From positions 2,852,001 to 2,916,000 of the forward strand of contig NZ_CP095413.1 in NCBI RefSeq assembly GCF_023016285.1: 64,000 nt of DNA, read 5' to 3'. The translations under genes were made by a program, and so were the position numbers. Of the stretch, positions 8,897 through 17,272 are shown in pieces. How positions within the stretch are numbered: position 1 is the first letter of the stretch; each line of letters starts with the position of its first letter. The stretch comes from Muricauda sp. SCSIO 64092 (GTDB taxonomy: Bacteria; Bacteroidota; Bacteroidia; Flavobacteriales; Flavobacteriaceae). Below the pieces are notes generated by a model. The model ran no database searches, had not been told where the DNA came from, and saw only the letters and a list, made by a program, of their open reading frames with translations.

Positions 8897-9363
8897 ATCA
8901 ATTCCTTGATTTTTTCATATACCAGAGCGGTTTCCCAACCCCTGTACAATAAATAATCCACAAGCTTCTTTTTCCTTTTTTGAGGGTTGGCTTCGTTGAT
9001 TTCGGATAGGCGTTTATGGGCTAGGTCATCCAACGTTTCCAAGTAGTCATTTTCCGGGATTTCCCTTAAGGCAGACTGAATGTTGAAACGGGAAATGGCT
9101 TTCATTTTCAATTCATTTACAATACGGTTTCTGCCCCATTTTTTAATTCTGAACTTGCCTCTGGCAAAGTTTTTGGCAAAACGCTCCTCATTAAGATAAT
9201 TTTCTTTGATGAGGTGGGCCACAATATGGTCTATGGCTTCTGGAATCATTCCAAAACCCTTTAATTTTTCGACCACTTCCTTATGGCAACGCTCTTGATA
9301 CGCACAGTACTTTTCTATTTTTTTGGTGGCTTCTGCCACGGTATAACCTTTGGAATGGTACAT
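8893..9363 (-). CDS. recX: Regulatory protein RecX
   Basis: This 156-residue all-helical protein matches RecX, the modulator of RecA filaments: KIEKYCAYQERCHKEVVEKL, LIKENYLNEERFAKNFARGK and a C-terminal KKLVDYLLYRGW repeat. The three tandem three-helix repeats are visible in order. recA is not in the window. It follows the rng terminator on the same strand and meets the JmjC gene tail to tail. Confidence 0.88.
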   Translation of the reverse strand: MYHSKGYTVAEATKKIEKYCAYQERCHKEVVEKLKGFGMIPEAIDHIVAHLIKENYLNEERFAKNFARGKFRIKKWGRNRIVNELKMKAISRFNIQSALREIPENDYLETLDDLAHKRLSEINEANPQKRKKKLVDYLLYRGWETALVYEKIKELI

Positions 9364-9381
9364 GTCCCAAATGTAAAAAAC

Positions 9382-9415
9382 AAAAAAGCGACGCCGTTTC
9401 CGAAGTCGCTTTTTT
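9382..9415 (-). terminator. Rho-independent terminator after rng
   Basis: An 11-base inverted repeat, AAAAAAGCGAC at 9382-9392 and GTCGCTTTTTT at 9405-9415, lies directly behind the rng stop. Read on the minus strand it gives a GC-containing stem followed by a T run. Confidence 0.8.
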
Positions 9416-9416
9416 C

Positions 9417-10964
9417 TTATTTTAAAACCTTACCATCTTTATCTTTGAATCGATATTCCAAATAGGTATAGGCGTCCCTGGGCTGTATTTTCACCCATTT
9501 TTTATGCTCTAAAAACCATTTTGTCCGTATGGATGGGAATCCTTTGCTGAGGTAGGCTGCAATAAATGGATGTAAGTTCAATACAATGCCATTGTTGGTA
9601 TGCTTTCCTTTTAGGATTCTTTCCAGCTCTACATTGATTTTATCTATCAAAACTATGGGAGCTTCTACTTCTTTCCCGTTGCCATTGGGGTTTTCCTCAC
9701 TGGTTTTGATATTCATTTCAGGACGTACCCGTTGCCTTGTAATTTGGACCAATCCAAATTTACTGGGAGGAAGAATTTTGTGCTTGGCACGATCATCTTT
9801 CATTTCTTCCCTAAGGTGGTCGAAGAGTTTTCTTCGATGTTCACCTCTTGTCATATCAATAAAGTCAACAACAATGATACCTCCCATATCGCGTAATCGC
9901 AATTGGCGGGCTATCTCGGTAGCTGCCAATAGGTTTACCTCCAATGCTGTATCTTCCTGGTTTTTTGCCTTGTTGGAACGGTTTCCACTGTTCACGTCAA
10001 TTACGTGAAGGGCTTCGGTATGTTCAATGACCAAATAAGCACCCCTGCTCATGGATGCCGTTTTTCCAAAAGAAGTTTTTATTTGACGCTCAATGCCGAA
10101 CTTCTCAAAAATTGGGGAAGTCCCTTTGTACTGCTTTACGATGGATTCCTTTTCCGGTGCAATTTCATGCAAATAATCCTTTATATTTTCATAAAGGGAT
10201 TCGTCATCTACATGAATACCGGTGAAAGAATCATTAAAAACGTCTCGTAAAATGGATGAGGCCCTATTCATCTCTACCAAGACTTTTGAAGGGTGTCCCG
10301 CTCTTCTTAGGGTCTTGCACATGGCAATCCATTTGTGGTGCAGATTTTGCAGATCCCTATCCAGTTCCGCCACTTTTTTGCCTTCTGCAACAGTGCGAAT
10401 AATAACTCCGAACCCTTTAGGTTTAATGCTGGTAACCAGTCTTTTTAACCTGTCCTTTTCCTGTCTGCTCTCTATTTTTTGGGAAACGGAAACGCGATCG
10501 GAGAAAGGAACCATGACCAAGTAACGTCCTGCTATGGAAAGTTCCGAACTTATTCGCGGACCCTTGGTGGAAATGGGTTCTTTTACAATTTGCACTAAAA
10601 TGGATTGATTGGCCTTAACAACTTCGTTGATACCGCCATTCTTATCAATATCTTTTTCAAATGGAAAATTTTTGAGGGAGAAATCCTTTAGCTTTCCGGT
10701 CCGGGCCAGTTTAACAAATTTAAGAAGGGTAGAAAGTTGCGGTCCAAGGTCATGATAATGCAGAAAAGCATCCTTTTCATAACCAACATTTACAAAGGCC
10801 GCATTTAACCCGGTGACAGGCTTTCTTATTTTAGCCAAAAAAATGTCACCTACCGAGAAACTATTGTTATCCTCTTCCTTGTGAAGCTCTATTAATTTTC
10901 CATCTTTTAACAAGGCAAAATCGACAGCATCCGAACTAGAGCGTACTATTAATTCTCTATTCAC
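9417..10964 (-). CDS. rng: Ribonuclease E/G family protein
   Basis: This 515-residue endoribonuclease has an N-terminal S1-like domain (about residues 35-130) and the RNase E/G catalytic core. The magnesium-binding aspartates are D323 in HVIDVNSGN and D367 in IIVVDFIDM. The zinc-link CPxC motif that joins protomers in E. coli RNase E/G is absent where it would be expected, after ITRQRVRPEMN; an Asn/Glu/Gly-rich linker takes its place. It should act in RNA processing and turnover. The gene stands between two terminators, so it is probably transcribed alone. Confidence 0.92.
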   Translation of the reverse strand: MNRELIVRSSSDAVDFALLKDGKLIELHKEEDNNSFSVGDIFLAKIRKPVTGLNAAFVNVGYEKDAFLHYHDLGPQLSTLLKFVKLARTGKLKDFSLKNFPFEKDIDKNGGINEVVKANQSILVQIVKEPISTKGPRISSELSIAGRYLVMVPFSDRVSVSQKIESRQEKDRLKRLVTSIKPKGFGVIIRTVAEGKKVAELDRDLQNLHHKWIAMCKTLRRAGHPSKVLVEMNRASSILRDVFNDSFTGIHVDDESLYENIKDYLHEIAPEKESIVKQYKGTSPIFEKFGIERQIKTSFGKTASMSRGAYLVIEHTEALHVIDVNSGNRSNKAKNQEDTALEVNLLAATEIARQLRLRDMGGIIVVDFIDMTRGEHRRKLFDHLREEMKDDRAKHKILPPSKFGLVQITRQRVRPEMNIKTSEENPNGNGKEVEAPIVLIDKINVELERILKGKHTNNGIVLNLHPFIAAYLSKGFPSIRTKWFLEHKKWVKIQPRDAYTYLEYRFKDKDGKVLK

Positions 10965-11087
10965 CTTTATGTCAATTTTGTGGTTGCCCTATCTTGGGAG
11001 CAACCTAGATTATACAATGATGTATTTCCGATTATTAATCGATTTTAATGGAAATAGTTGTCCAGTTATGTCAAAGAACGTTAAACA

Positions 11088-11115
11088 AAAAAGTAGTCGG
11101 TGGCGACTACTTTTT
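11088..11115 (-). terminator. Terminator after the AURKAIP1-type gene
   Basis: The inverted repeat AAAAAGTAGTCG (11088-11099) and CGACTACTTTTT (11104-11115) has a four-base loop and, on the minus strand, ends in a T run. Its stem contains the stop codon of the 29-codon gene. Confidence 0.8.
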
Positions 11116-11196
11116 CTTGTGTCGGTTGGCTCTTCTGCGCTTTTTACGCTTGTGGGTGGCCACCTTATGTCTTTTTCTTTTCTTACCGCTAGGCAT
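11107..11196 (-). CDS. Very small basic AURKAIP1/COX24-domain protein
   Basis: This 29-residue frame begins MPSGKKRKRHKVATHKR and ends in NRHKKK. It is almost entirely Lys/Arg/His and matches the AURKAIP1/COX24 C-terminal (DUF1713) pattern, known from the mitochondrial ribosomal protein mS38 and from short bacterial proteins. I infer a ribosome-associated role from that similarity. It lies 26 bases downstream of the HU gene on the same strand. Its TAG stop (11107-11109) is inside the stem of the following terminator. The gene is too short for standard ORF cut-offs. Confidence 0.8.
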   Translation of the reverse strand: MPSGKKRKRHKVATHKRKKRRRANRHKKK

Positions 11197-11221
11197 ATAG
11201 TGATGCTTTAATGTTACTCGA

Positions 11222-11512
11222 TTACTTTACCTGCACATTACTTTTAACCCCCTCCACAAAAACCTTGGCCGGTTTAAATGCGGGAATGTTGTGTGCCGGA
11301 ATCTTAATGGTGGTATTTTTGGATATGTTTCTTCCAGTTTTTTCCGCTCGCGTCTTGATAATGAAACTTCCAAAACCCCTTAAATAAACATTATCCCCAT
11401 TCTCCAAGGAGTTCTTCACTTCCTCCATAAATGATTCAACCGTTGCTTGTACGTCTCCTTTTTCAATCCCCAGCTTTTCAGAGATTTTAGATACAATATC
11501 TGCTTTCGTCAT
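11222..11512 (-). CDS. HU family DNA-binding protein
   Basis: This 96-residue DNABII protein begins MTKADIVSKISEKLGIEKGD and has the beta-arm entry YLRGFGSFIIKTRAEKTGRN and the distal KIPAHNIPAFKPAK with the DNA-intercalating proline. It is a nucleoid architectural protein that acts as a homo- or heterodimer. It is the first gene of a short minus-strand unit with the AURKAIP1-type gene. It is divergent from mutY, with 103-113 bases between them depending on the mutY start. Confidence 0.93.
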   Translation of the reverse strand: MTKADIVSKISEKLGIEKGDVQATVESFMEEVKNSLENGDNVYLRGFGSFIIKTRAEKTGRNISKNTTIKIPAHNIPAFKPAKVFVEGVKSNVQVK

Positions 11513-11545
11513 TTCGTATATATAAATTGGTTTTTTTTAGGCTTG

Positions 11546-11553
11546 CAAATATA
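11546..11553 (-). promoter_or_regulatory. Candidate -7 box of the HU gene
   Basis: The minus-strand reading of 11546-11553 is TATATTTG, a perfect TAnnTTTG. It would start transcription about 27 bases before the HU start codon. A matching -33 TTTG at 19 bases is not seen, so the call rests on the -7 box and its position. Confidence 0.4.
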
Positions 11554-11625
11554 TAAATGTTTTGTATAATGCCCTAAAATTTAAGTATATAAACTCCCTA
11601 CCCTTAGAAATAGTATTTGACCCTT

Positions 11626-12672
11626 ATGGATTTTTCAAAAAAGATTCTGCATTGGTACGAACAAAATAAAAGGGAACTCCCTTGGAGACAGACCGTGGAC
11701 CCCTATAAAATCTGGTTGTCCGAAATAATGCTGCAGCAGACACGTGTGGCACAAGGCCTGCCCTATTATGAAAAGTTCGTAGCCTATTTTCCAACCGTTT
11801 TTGATATGGCCAGGGCCACGGAGGAACAGGTATTGAAATTATGGCAGGGACTGGGGTACTATTCCAGGGCCAGAAATATGCATGCCACGGCTAAAACCAT
11901 AGTACAGGAACATGGTGGTGAGTTTCCCACAACCTATGAAGGTCTTCTTAAATTGAAGGGTGTGGGCGATTATACGGCCAGTGCCATTGCGTCTATCTGC
12001 TTTAATGAACCACAACCCGTTGTTGATGGCAATGTTTATCGCGTGCTTTCCAGATATTTTGGTGTGGATTTACCCATTAATTCCACCGAAGGGGTGAAGT
12101 ATTTTAAGGAATTGGCCAAAAAGGTCATGTCCTTGGATAATATTAGGGATTATAATCAGGGCATTATGGAGTTTGGTGCCATTCAATGCGCTCCAAAAAA
12201 GCCGTATTGCCTGCATTGCCCCCTTAAGGAAAGTTGTGTGGCATTGGCTAAGAATCGGGTTTTGGAACTTCCCATCAAATTGAAAAAGACAACGATCAAA
12301 GAACGAAATTTTAACTATTTGGTTTTTTTGGATGCGAATGGGAATACAGTGCTGGAACAACGCAAGGGAAAGGGAATTTGGCAAGGACTCTATCAATTTC
12401 CCCTGCTGGAGACCAATGGCAGTACTACTGAAAATGAATTGAAGGCCAAGGCTTTGGAGCATCTGCCAGATAAGGACAAGGCTTCGGTTGTCCGCTTTAA
12501 TTCGGAGCCCATTGTCCATAAATTGTCCCATCAACATTTAAAAACAACCTTTTGGATCGTTGAGGGCCATTTTAAAATGGAAGGGGGCATTCCATGGTCA
12601 AAAGTTGAGGAATTCCCCGTACCTGTTTTGATAGCCGACTTTATCAAAAGGTTTAAAAATCACTATTTTTGA
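11626..12672 (+). CDS. mutY: A/G-specific adenine glycosylase
   Basis: This is a 348-residue base-excision repair enzyme that removes adenine opposite 8-oxoguanine. The catalytic Glu is E33 in WLSEIMLQQTRV, the helix-hairpin-helix is LKGVGDYTASAIASI (about 110-124), and D134 lies in VVDGNVYRV. The 4Fe-4S ligands C188, C195, C198 and C204 keep the C-x6-C-x2-C-x5-C spacing. The C-terminal NUDIX-like domain (from about 230) includes WQGLYQFPLLE. I choose ATG 11626 over TTG 11617 because homology begins there. It starts the mutY-ssb-gldE-gldD cluster. Confidence 0.94.
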   Translation: MDFSKKILHWYEQNKRELPWRQTVDPYKIWLSEIMLQQTRVAQGLPYYEKFVAYFPTVFDMARATEEQVLKLWQGLGYYSRARNMHATAKTIVQEHGGEFPTTYEGLLKLKGVGDYTASAIASICFNEPQPVVDGNVYRVLSRYFGVDLPINSTEGVKYFKELAKKVMSLDNIRDYNQGIMEFGAIQCAPKKPYCLHCPLKESCVALAKNRVLELPIKLKKTTIKERNFNYLVFLDANGNTVLEQRKGKGIWQGLYQFPLLETNGSTTENELKAKALEHLPDKDKASVVRFNSEPIVHKLSHQHLKTTFWIVEGHFKMEGGIPWSKVEEFPVPVLIADFIKRFKNHYF

Positions 12673-12685
12673 CAAATAAATAGTT

Positions 12686-13138
12686 ATGAGCGGAACAGTA
12701 AACAAAGTGATGTTGATAGGCCATCTGGGAGATGAGGTAAAAGTACATTATTTTGAAGGAGGCGGTTGTGTTGGGCGATTCCCATTGGCTACGAACGAAA
12801 CCTATACCAACAGGCAAACAGGCGAGAAAATCACCAATACGGACTGGCATAATATCGTAGTGCGCAATAAAGCGGCTGAAATATGCGAAAAATACCTTAG
12901 TAAAGGGGACAAAGTATATGTTGAGGGCCGCTTAAAAAATAGACAATGGCAGGGAGAGGATGGTAATACCAGATATACTACCGAGGTCCATGTACAGGAT
13001 TTTACTTTTTTGACCAACAAAAATGAAGTACAAGCTTCAACACCCGGCACCACCGAACAGGTCCAAGGGTCAACTCCCCAAGGGAGCATTAGTCCAACTC
13101 CTTCCACAATGGAGGAAGATGATGATTTGCCATTTTAA
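12686..13138 (+). CDS. ssb: Single-stranded DNA-binding protein
   Basis: This 150-residue SSB has the OB fold with NKVMLIGHLGDEVKVHYF, TDWHNIVVRNKAAEICEKYL and KVYVEGRLKNRQWQGEDGN, then a disordered Pro/Thr/Ser linker and the acidic tip EEDDDLPF that recruits partner proteins. It begins 13 bases after mutY and is followed by gldE, the gene order known from flavobacteria. Confidence 0.95.
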   Translation: MSGTVNKVMLIGHLGDEVKVHYFEGGGCVGRFPLATNETYTNRQTGEKITNTDWHNIVVRNKAAEICEKYLSKGDKVYVEGRLKNRQWQGEDGNTRYTTEVHVQDFTFLTNKNEVQASTPGTTEQVQGSTPQGSISPTPSTMEEDDDLPF

Positions 13139-13156
13139 CGATTAGAACCCTTTTAA

Positions 13157-14488
13157 TTGGATCCTGAGCCCCATAGTGCGATCGTATTAGCTGTTTTTGA
13201 TGGGATATTGGCCATAAAGTGGGGTGTTCTTTTTTTACTCCTACTTTGTTCGGCACTTATCTCCGGTGCAGAAGTAGCCTTGTTTGGACTTTCGCAAACC
13301 GATATTAATTCCATTTCTGAGGAAAACACCAAAAGGGGGGGCTTGGTGGTACAACTGCTTTCCAAACCCAAGAAGTTACTGGCCACCATTCTTATAGCAA
13401 ACAATACCATTAACATAGGGATTGTATTGCTTTTTAGTGATATTGGGGATGTCCTTTTTGGTAATATAAAGCAATTGCTATTCGGGTTCATTTCCGTTCG
13501 TTTTTTACTTGAGGTTGTTATGGCCACCTTTTTGATTTTGATGTTCGGGGAGATACTTCCTAAAATTTACGCCAACCGCAATCGGATCCAATTTGCCCAT
13601 TTTATGGCTTACCCCTTGCGGGTACTGGATTATCTATTTACGCCATTTAGTTCACCCATGCGCTCCGCCACCCTATTTTTGCATGAACGGTTGGGAAGGC
13701 AAAAATCCAATTTAAGTGTGGATCAATTATCCCAGGCTTTGGAACTGACCTCAGAAGGGGATACTACAAAAGAAGAGCAAAAAATCCTTGAGGGAATCGT
13801 CACTTTTGGAAATACGGATACGAAACAGGTCATGCGCCCTAGACTGGATATTTTCGCCCTAAACGAAGAAATGAAGTTCTCCGAGGTATTGGAAGAAATC
13901 AAAAAGAACGGATATTCCAGGATTCCGGTGTTCTCGGAACATATGGACAATGTGGTGGGGGTGTTGTATGTTAAGGATCTATTGCCCTATCTGGAACGAA
14001 AATCCTTTAATTGGATGTCTTTGTTACGAGAGCCCTACTTTGTTCCTGAAAACAAAAAGCTGGATGATCTATTACTGGAGTTTCAAGAGCAGAAAAAACA
14101 TATGGCCATTGTGGTGGATGAGTATGGGGGGACCTCGGGAATCGTAACCTTGGAGGACATTATCGAAGAAATAGTTGGGGACATTAGTGACGAGTTCGAT
14201 GATGAGGACCTTACCTATTCCAAACTGGATGAACACACCTATGTCTTTGAAGGAAAGACCAACTTGAAGGATTTTTACAAAGTGATCAAAATGCCGGATG
14301 ATGAACAGGATTTATTTGAACAGCAAAAAGGGGAATCGGAGACCATAGCTGGATTTGTTTTGGAAATCTCCGGTAGCTTTCCAAAAAGAGGGGAAAAAAT
14401 ATCCTTTGATAACTACCTGTTCACTGTAGAGGGATTGGATAAAAAGCGATTGAAACAAATAAAAATAAATCTGCCCAATGGGACGTAA
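13157..14488 (+). CDS. gldE: Gliding motility-associated protein GldE
   Basis: This 443-residue membrane protein has an N-terminal DUF21/CNNM domain with four hydrophobic segments (about 20-40, 70-95, 105-130 and 145-165), two CBS domains (about 205-330, including VMRPRLDIFALNE and AIVVDEYGGTSGIVTLEDIIEEIVG) and a CorC_HlyC-type C-terminal domain. The general family includes magnesium and cobalt exporters. The position between ssb and gldD identifies it as GldE, which works with GldD in gliding and type IX secretion. The start is TTG, chosen because no earlier ATG keeps the frame. It overlaps gldD by 11 bases. Confidence 0.9.
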   Translation: MDPEPHSAIVLAVFDGILAIKWGVLFLLLLCSALISGAEVALFGLSQTDINSISEENTKRGGLVVQLLSKPKKLLATILIANNTINIGIVLLFSDIGDVLFGNIKQLLFGFISVRFLLEVVMATFLILMFGEILPKIYANRNRIQFAHFMAYPLRVLDYLFTPFSSPMRSATLFLHERLGRQKSNLSVDQLSQALELTSEGDTTKEEQKILEGIVTFGNTDTKQVMRPRLDIFALNEEMKFSEVLEEIKKNGYSRIPVFSEHMDNVVGVLYVKDLLPYLERKSFNWMSLLREPYFVPENKKLDDLLLEFQEQKKHMAIVVDEYGGTSGIVTLEDIIEEIVGDISDEFDDEDLTYSKLDEHTYVFEGKTNLKDFYKVIKMPDDEQDLFEQQKGESETIAGFVLEISGSFPKRGEKISFDNYLFTVEGLDKKRLKQIKINLPNGT

Positions 14489-15029
14489 TCCAATGCTGTT
14501 TTTACTGTTTTTAATGCTATGGGGTTGTGGGGAACACACGATTCCCAAACCTAAGGCCATGTTACGATTGGAGTTTCCAAATGGGGAGTACAAGGAGTTT
14601 GGGGAAGAGGGTTGTGAATTTGGTTTTGCCAAGAATGAACTGTCCTTTATTACCGCCAAAAACGATTGTTCCATGGTGTTGGATTATCCCATGATGAAAG
14701 GTTCCATCTATCTTACCTATAAACCCGTGGACAATAATCTAAATACCTTGCTCACCGATGCCCAAAGGCTTTCTTACGAACATGTGGTAAAAGCGGACAA
14801 TATCATTGAACAACCTTTTGTCAATACCAGGGAAAAGGTGTACGGTATGTTTTATGAAGTTACGGGAAATGCCGCTTCACAGTCCCAGTTCTATGTTACG
14901 GATAGCATTAACCACTTTGTTACGGGTTCCCTATATTTCTATGCCAAACCAAATTATGACTCCATCTATCCGGCAGCGGTTTATCTACAGAAGGACATTC
15001 GCAGGATAATGGAAAGTTTGCACTGGTGA
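14478..15029 (+). CDS. gldD: Gliding motility lipoprotein GldD
   Basis: This 183-residue lipoprotein has lipobox LWGC at residues 14-17. Its body includes LEFPNGEYKEFGEEGCEF and GSIYLTYKPVDNNLNTLLTD, characteristic of GldD, which is needed for gliding motility in flavobacteria. It is translationally coupled to gldE by an 11-base overlap. It meets the DUF3179 gene seven bases away on the other strand. Confidence 0.9.
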   Translation: MGRNPMLFLLFLMLWGCGEHTIPKPKAMLRLEFPNGEYKEFGEEGCEFGFAKNELSFITAKNDCSMVLDYPMMKGSIYLTYKPVDNNLNTLLTDAQRLSYEHVVKADNIIEQPFVNTREKVYGMFYEVTGNAASQSQFYVTDSINHFVTGSLYFYAKPNYDSIYPAAVYLQKDIRRIMESLHW

Positions 15030-15036
15030 GTATTTG

Positions 15037-16479
15037 TCATTTGATCAACTCCGTATCGGGAAATGCGGCCTTATAGCCGAACCAAAAGGCATTATGTGTA
15101 GGAAAGCGAGCCAATTCCTTCCCCGTTGAACGTACCATTTTAGCTTCGGTCAAGGTCCATTGTACTCCATTTTGATCATATACCACCCCCTTGTCATAGT
15201 CCTTAAATTGAAACCCCTCGGTAAAATATACCCTATGTGCTCCTGTCCTATCCGTAAAAACGGTAAAGGGAATCCCATCCAGATTGGATTGATATATCTT
15301 GTTCTTTCTAAGGTATTTACTGGCTATGGCCAGTTTTTTGTCCGTTTTCTGGGGAAGCCTAATGGATAGGATTTCATCTTTATTCTTTAGTGCCGTATCA
15401 ATTTTGGGAACAGTGAACATTAAATCGTCCGTGGCAAAGTATTCTTTATAAGCAACACCTTCCCCATAATTTCTGCTATGACCTGTATCCAGGGAAAGTA
15501 CGGAAGTATCTGGATGCAATTTTTTCCATTGTCCCCATGTAGTGGTGACAACGCTCATATATTCCAATGCAATACCTTTATCCACCAAGGGGCCTATAAC
15601 GGGTTTTCCTTCCAATGTGCTCCATAGCGATTGTGTGGCCTTATCATACATCAACTTATTGGAGCGGTATAGAAACCCGCTTGTCCCCAGTTCATGGTTT
15701 TTTCCTTTATGCGCGGTCTTATAGAGGATAACCGTTCCACATAAAGTGCAATAGACACCTGCCAGGGGAACACCACCAATGGAGTCCACAAACATTTCAT
15801 GCCAAGCCAGGATACGCTTTGGATACGCTCTGGCCTCCCCATTCACCTCAATACCGAAAACGATGTTGCCATCCCTTAAGTAGGTAGCTTTTTTGGCGGA
15901 TATCATTTTAGGCTGTCGCAAGGGTGGAATTCCATCTTGAAGTACGCCTCCCCACCGTACCTCGTCCAAACGAATTAGGCTTTCTTTGACCCTATCCTTA
16001 AAATAGTTTTCGAATTTGCGGTCTATACCGCGATAGAGATTGGCTTTAAATTCAAAGTAATCCGGAGTATAGCTGGGTTCCTTGTTCCATACGTACTGAA
16101 ACCAGGAATTCAGATCAGTATCGACCGGCTGCTTGGTTTTCTCCTGAAAAAGTTCAGTTAACAGGGTCCTCACCCGTGGACTATTCGAAAAATAGAACGA
16201 CTCCAATAACAAAATTTCATAGCTTTCCTTCCAATGGTCGCCTATCTTTTTGATGATAGCGTCTTGGGCAGCTTTATCAGGTGTGGAAAGCAGCTGAAAA
16301 AAAAGCAAACTTCCATCCTCCTTCTGTGTTGGCGAGACTGGTTTGGAAATACGTTCAGTTTTGGATTGGTTTTCAAATGTCCATAGCAGAAACGAGGAGA
16401 TGACCAGTAGCGAAAAAAGCAGGGTGCCAAAAACAAATTTCATGACCAATTTTACTAATTGGTCGTAAGATATGGCCAC
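15037..16479 (-). CDS. DUF3179 domain-containing membrane-anchored protein
   Basis: This 480-residue protein has one N-terminal membrane segment (about 14-34) and a long DUF3179 domain. The family core is seen in GGVPLAGVYCTLCGTVILY followed by a segment with TSGFLYRSNKLMYDKAT. The YCTLCGT pair of cysteines is conserved in the family and may bind metal or form a disulfide, but no activity is established. An alternative start at MKFVFGTLL (12 residues later) would place the membrane segment at the very N-terminus. Confidence 0.8.
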   Translation of the reverse strand: MAISYDQLVKLVMKFVFGTLLFSLLVISSFLLWTFENQSKTERISKPVSPTQKEDGSLLFFQLLSTPDKAAQDAIIKKIGDHWKESYEILLLESFYFSNSPRVRTLLTELFQEKTKQPVDTDLNSWFQYVWNKEPSYTPDYFEFKANLYRGIDRKFENYFKDRVKESLIRLDEVRWGGVLQDGIPPLRQPKMISAKKATYLRDGNIVFGIEVNGEARAYPKRILAWHEMFVDSIGGVPLAGVYCTLCGTVILYKTAHKGKNHELGTSGFLYRSNKLMYDKATQSLWSTLEGKPVIGPLVDKGIALEYMSVVTTTWGQWKKLHPDTSVLSLDTGHSRNYGEGVAYKEYFATDDLMFTVPKIDTALKNKDEILSIRLPQKTDKKLAIASKYLRKNKIYQSNLDGIPFTVFTDRTGAHRVYFTEGFQFKDYDKGVVYDQNGVQWTLTEAKMVRSTGKELARFPTHNAFWFGYKAAFPDTELIK

Positions 16480-16601
16480 ATATTGGACTTTAACCCTACT
16501 TTAACTTGTGCTAACGGCACATAGCAGAATCAACTTATCCACTTGGGATTATAAGAAATATGGGGTGAACCCTGGGGACATTGGGTCCTGGACAAAACTA
16601 T

Positions 16602-17027
16602 TTATTTCCCCAATAGGGCCTCCGCGCGTTCGATACTGGAGTTTATCTGTTCACGCATTGCCTTTACCTTTTCTTCCTCTTCATCCAACCACTTTTGCTT
16701 TTGTGGGGTGAGTTCCTTGCCATTAAGGATTTCATCAGAATCAAATCGATCTCCAAATCCCCTCATCCAATCCATCATGGAATCATGGGCATTTTGTAGA
16801 TTTTTCATGGCAACTTCATATTGTTTGCCAGTTTCAGTGGTATCGACCTTGCTTTTTAATTCCCCTACCAACTTGCCCAATTTGCCCATTTTGGGCATTA
16901 CTTCGTCATGAATGGCCATGACATTCTGCATTTGGGTGGACTGGGCCGCTTCTTTCTTTTCTTGTTTGCAAGAGAGTGAAAATACGAGAAAAGCTATGAA
17001 GGAAAAGCTAAGTAGTTTTGATTTCAT
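16602..17027 (-). CDS. Small helical lipoprotein
   Basis: This 141-residue protein has lipobox SLSC (Cys20) followed by KQEKKEAAQS. The mature part is charged and predicted helical, with MDWMRGFGDRFDSDEILNG in the middle. Similar flavobacterial proteins are usually unannotated or labelled viral A-type inclusion protein, which gives no function. The first of the three short mobile elements begins 48 bases upstream of its start. Confidence 0.6.
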   Translation of the reverse strand: MKSKLLSFSFIAFLVFSLSCKQEKKEAAQSTQMQNVMAIHDEVMPKMGKLGKLVGELKSKVDTTETGKQYEVAMKNLQNAHDSMMDWMRGFGDRFDSDEILNGKELTPQKQKWLDEEEEKVKAMREQINSSIERAEALLGK

Positions 17028-17075
17028 GGATTCTGGTGTTGTTCCACAAAAATATAAAAGGCGCTCCTATTTTAA

Positions 17076-17237
17076 GAGCCTGTTTGGGAATTTGTCAATT
17101 GTTTTCTTATGTCCCTTTTTGCACGGCACATTGTTAAAATTTTAGTCCATAACTATGGCTATGCACAAAAATTTTGCCTCGTTCCGCACTAAAAAATGGC
17201 CTATAACAATTCCAATCACAAATTCCCAAATAGGCTC
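17076..17237. mobile_element. Short non-autonomous element (MITE-like), copy 1
   Basis: This 162-base element begins GAGCCTGTTTGGGAATTTGT and ends with its near-perfect inverse (one mismatch: AATAGGCTC). It is flanked by TAA on both sides (17073-17075 and 17238-17240), consistent with a three-base TNA target duplication. It is the shortest of three copies; the inner segment around 17155-17170 is deleted compared with copies 2 and 3. It has no coding capacity. The TNA duplication and GAGCCTGTT ends resemble IS5-type (IS1031 group) elements, but that assignment is inference. Confidence 0.8.
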
Positions 17238-17272
17238 TAAGAACGCCTTTTATGAATTTTTAAGTAAGGGGA

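Noticed and set aside
13157..14488. GldE as a CorC/HlyC-type haemolysin or magnesium efflux protein.
   Set aside because: The domain layout fits that family, but the position between ssb and gldD identifies the gliding gene more specifically.
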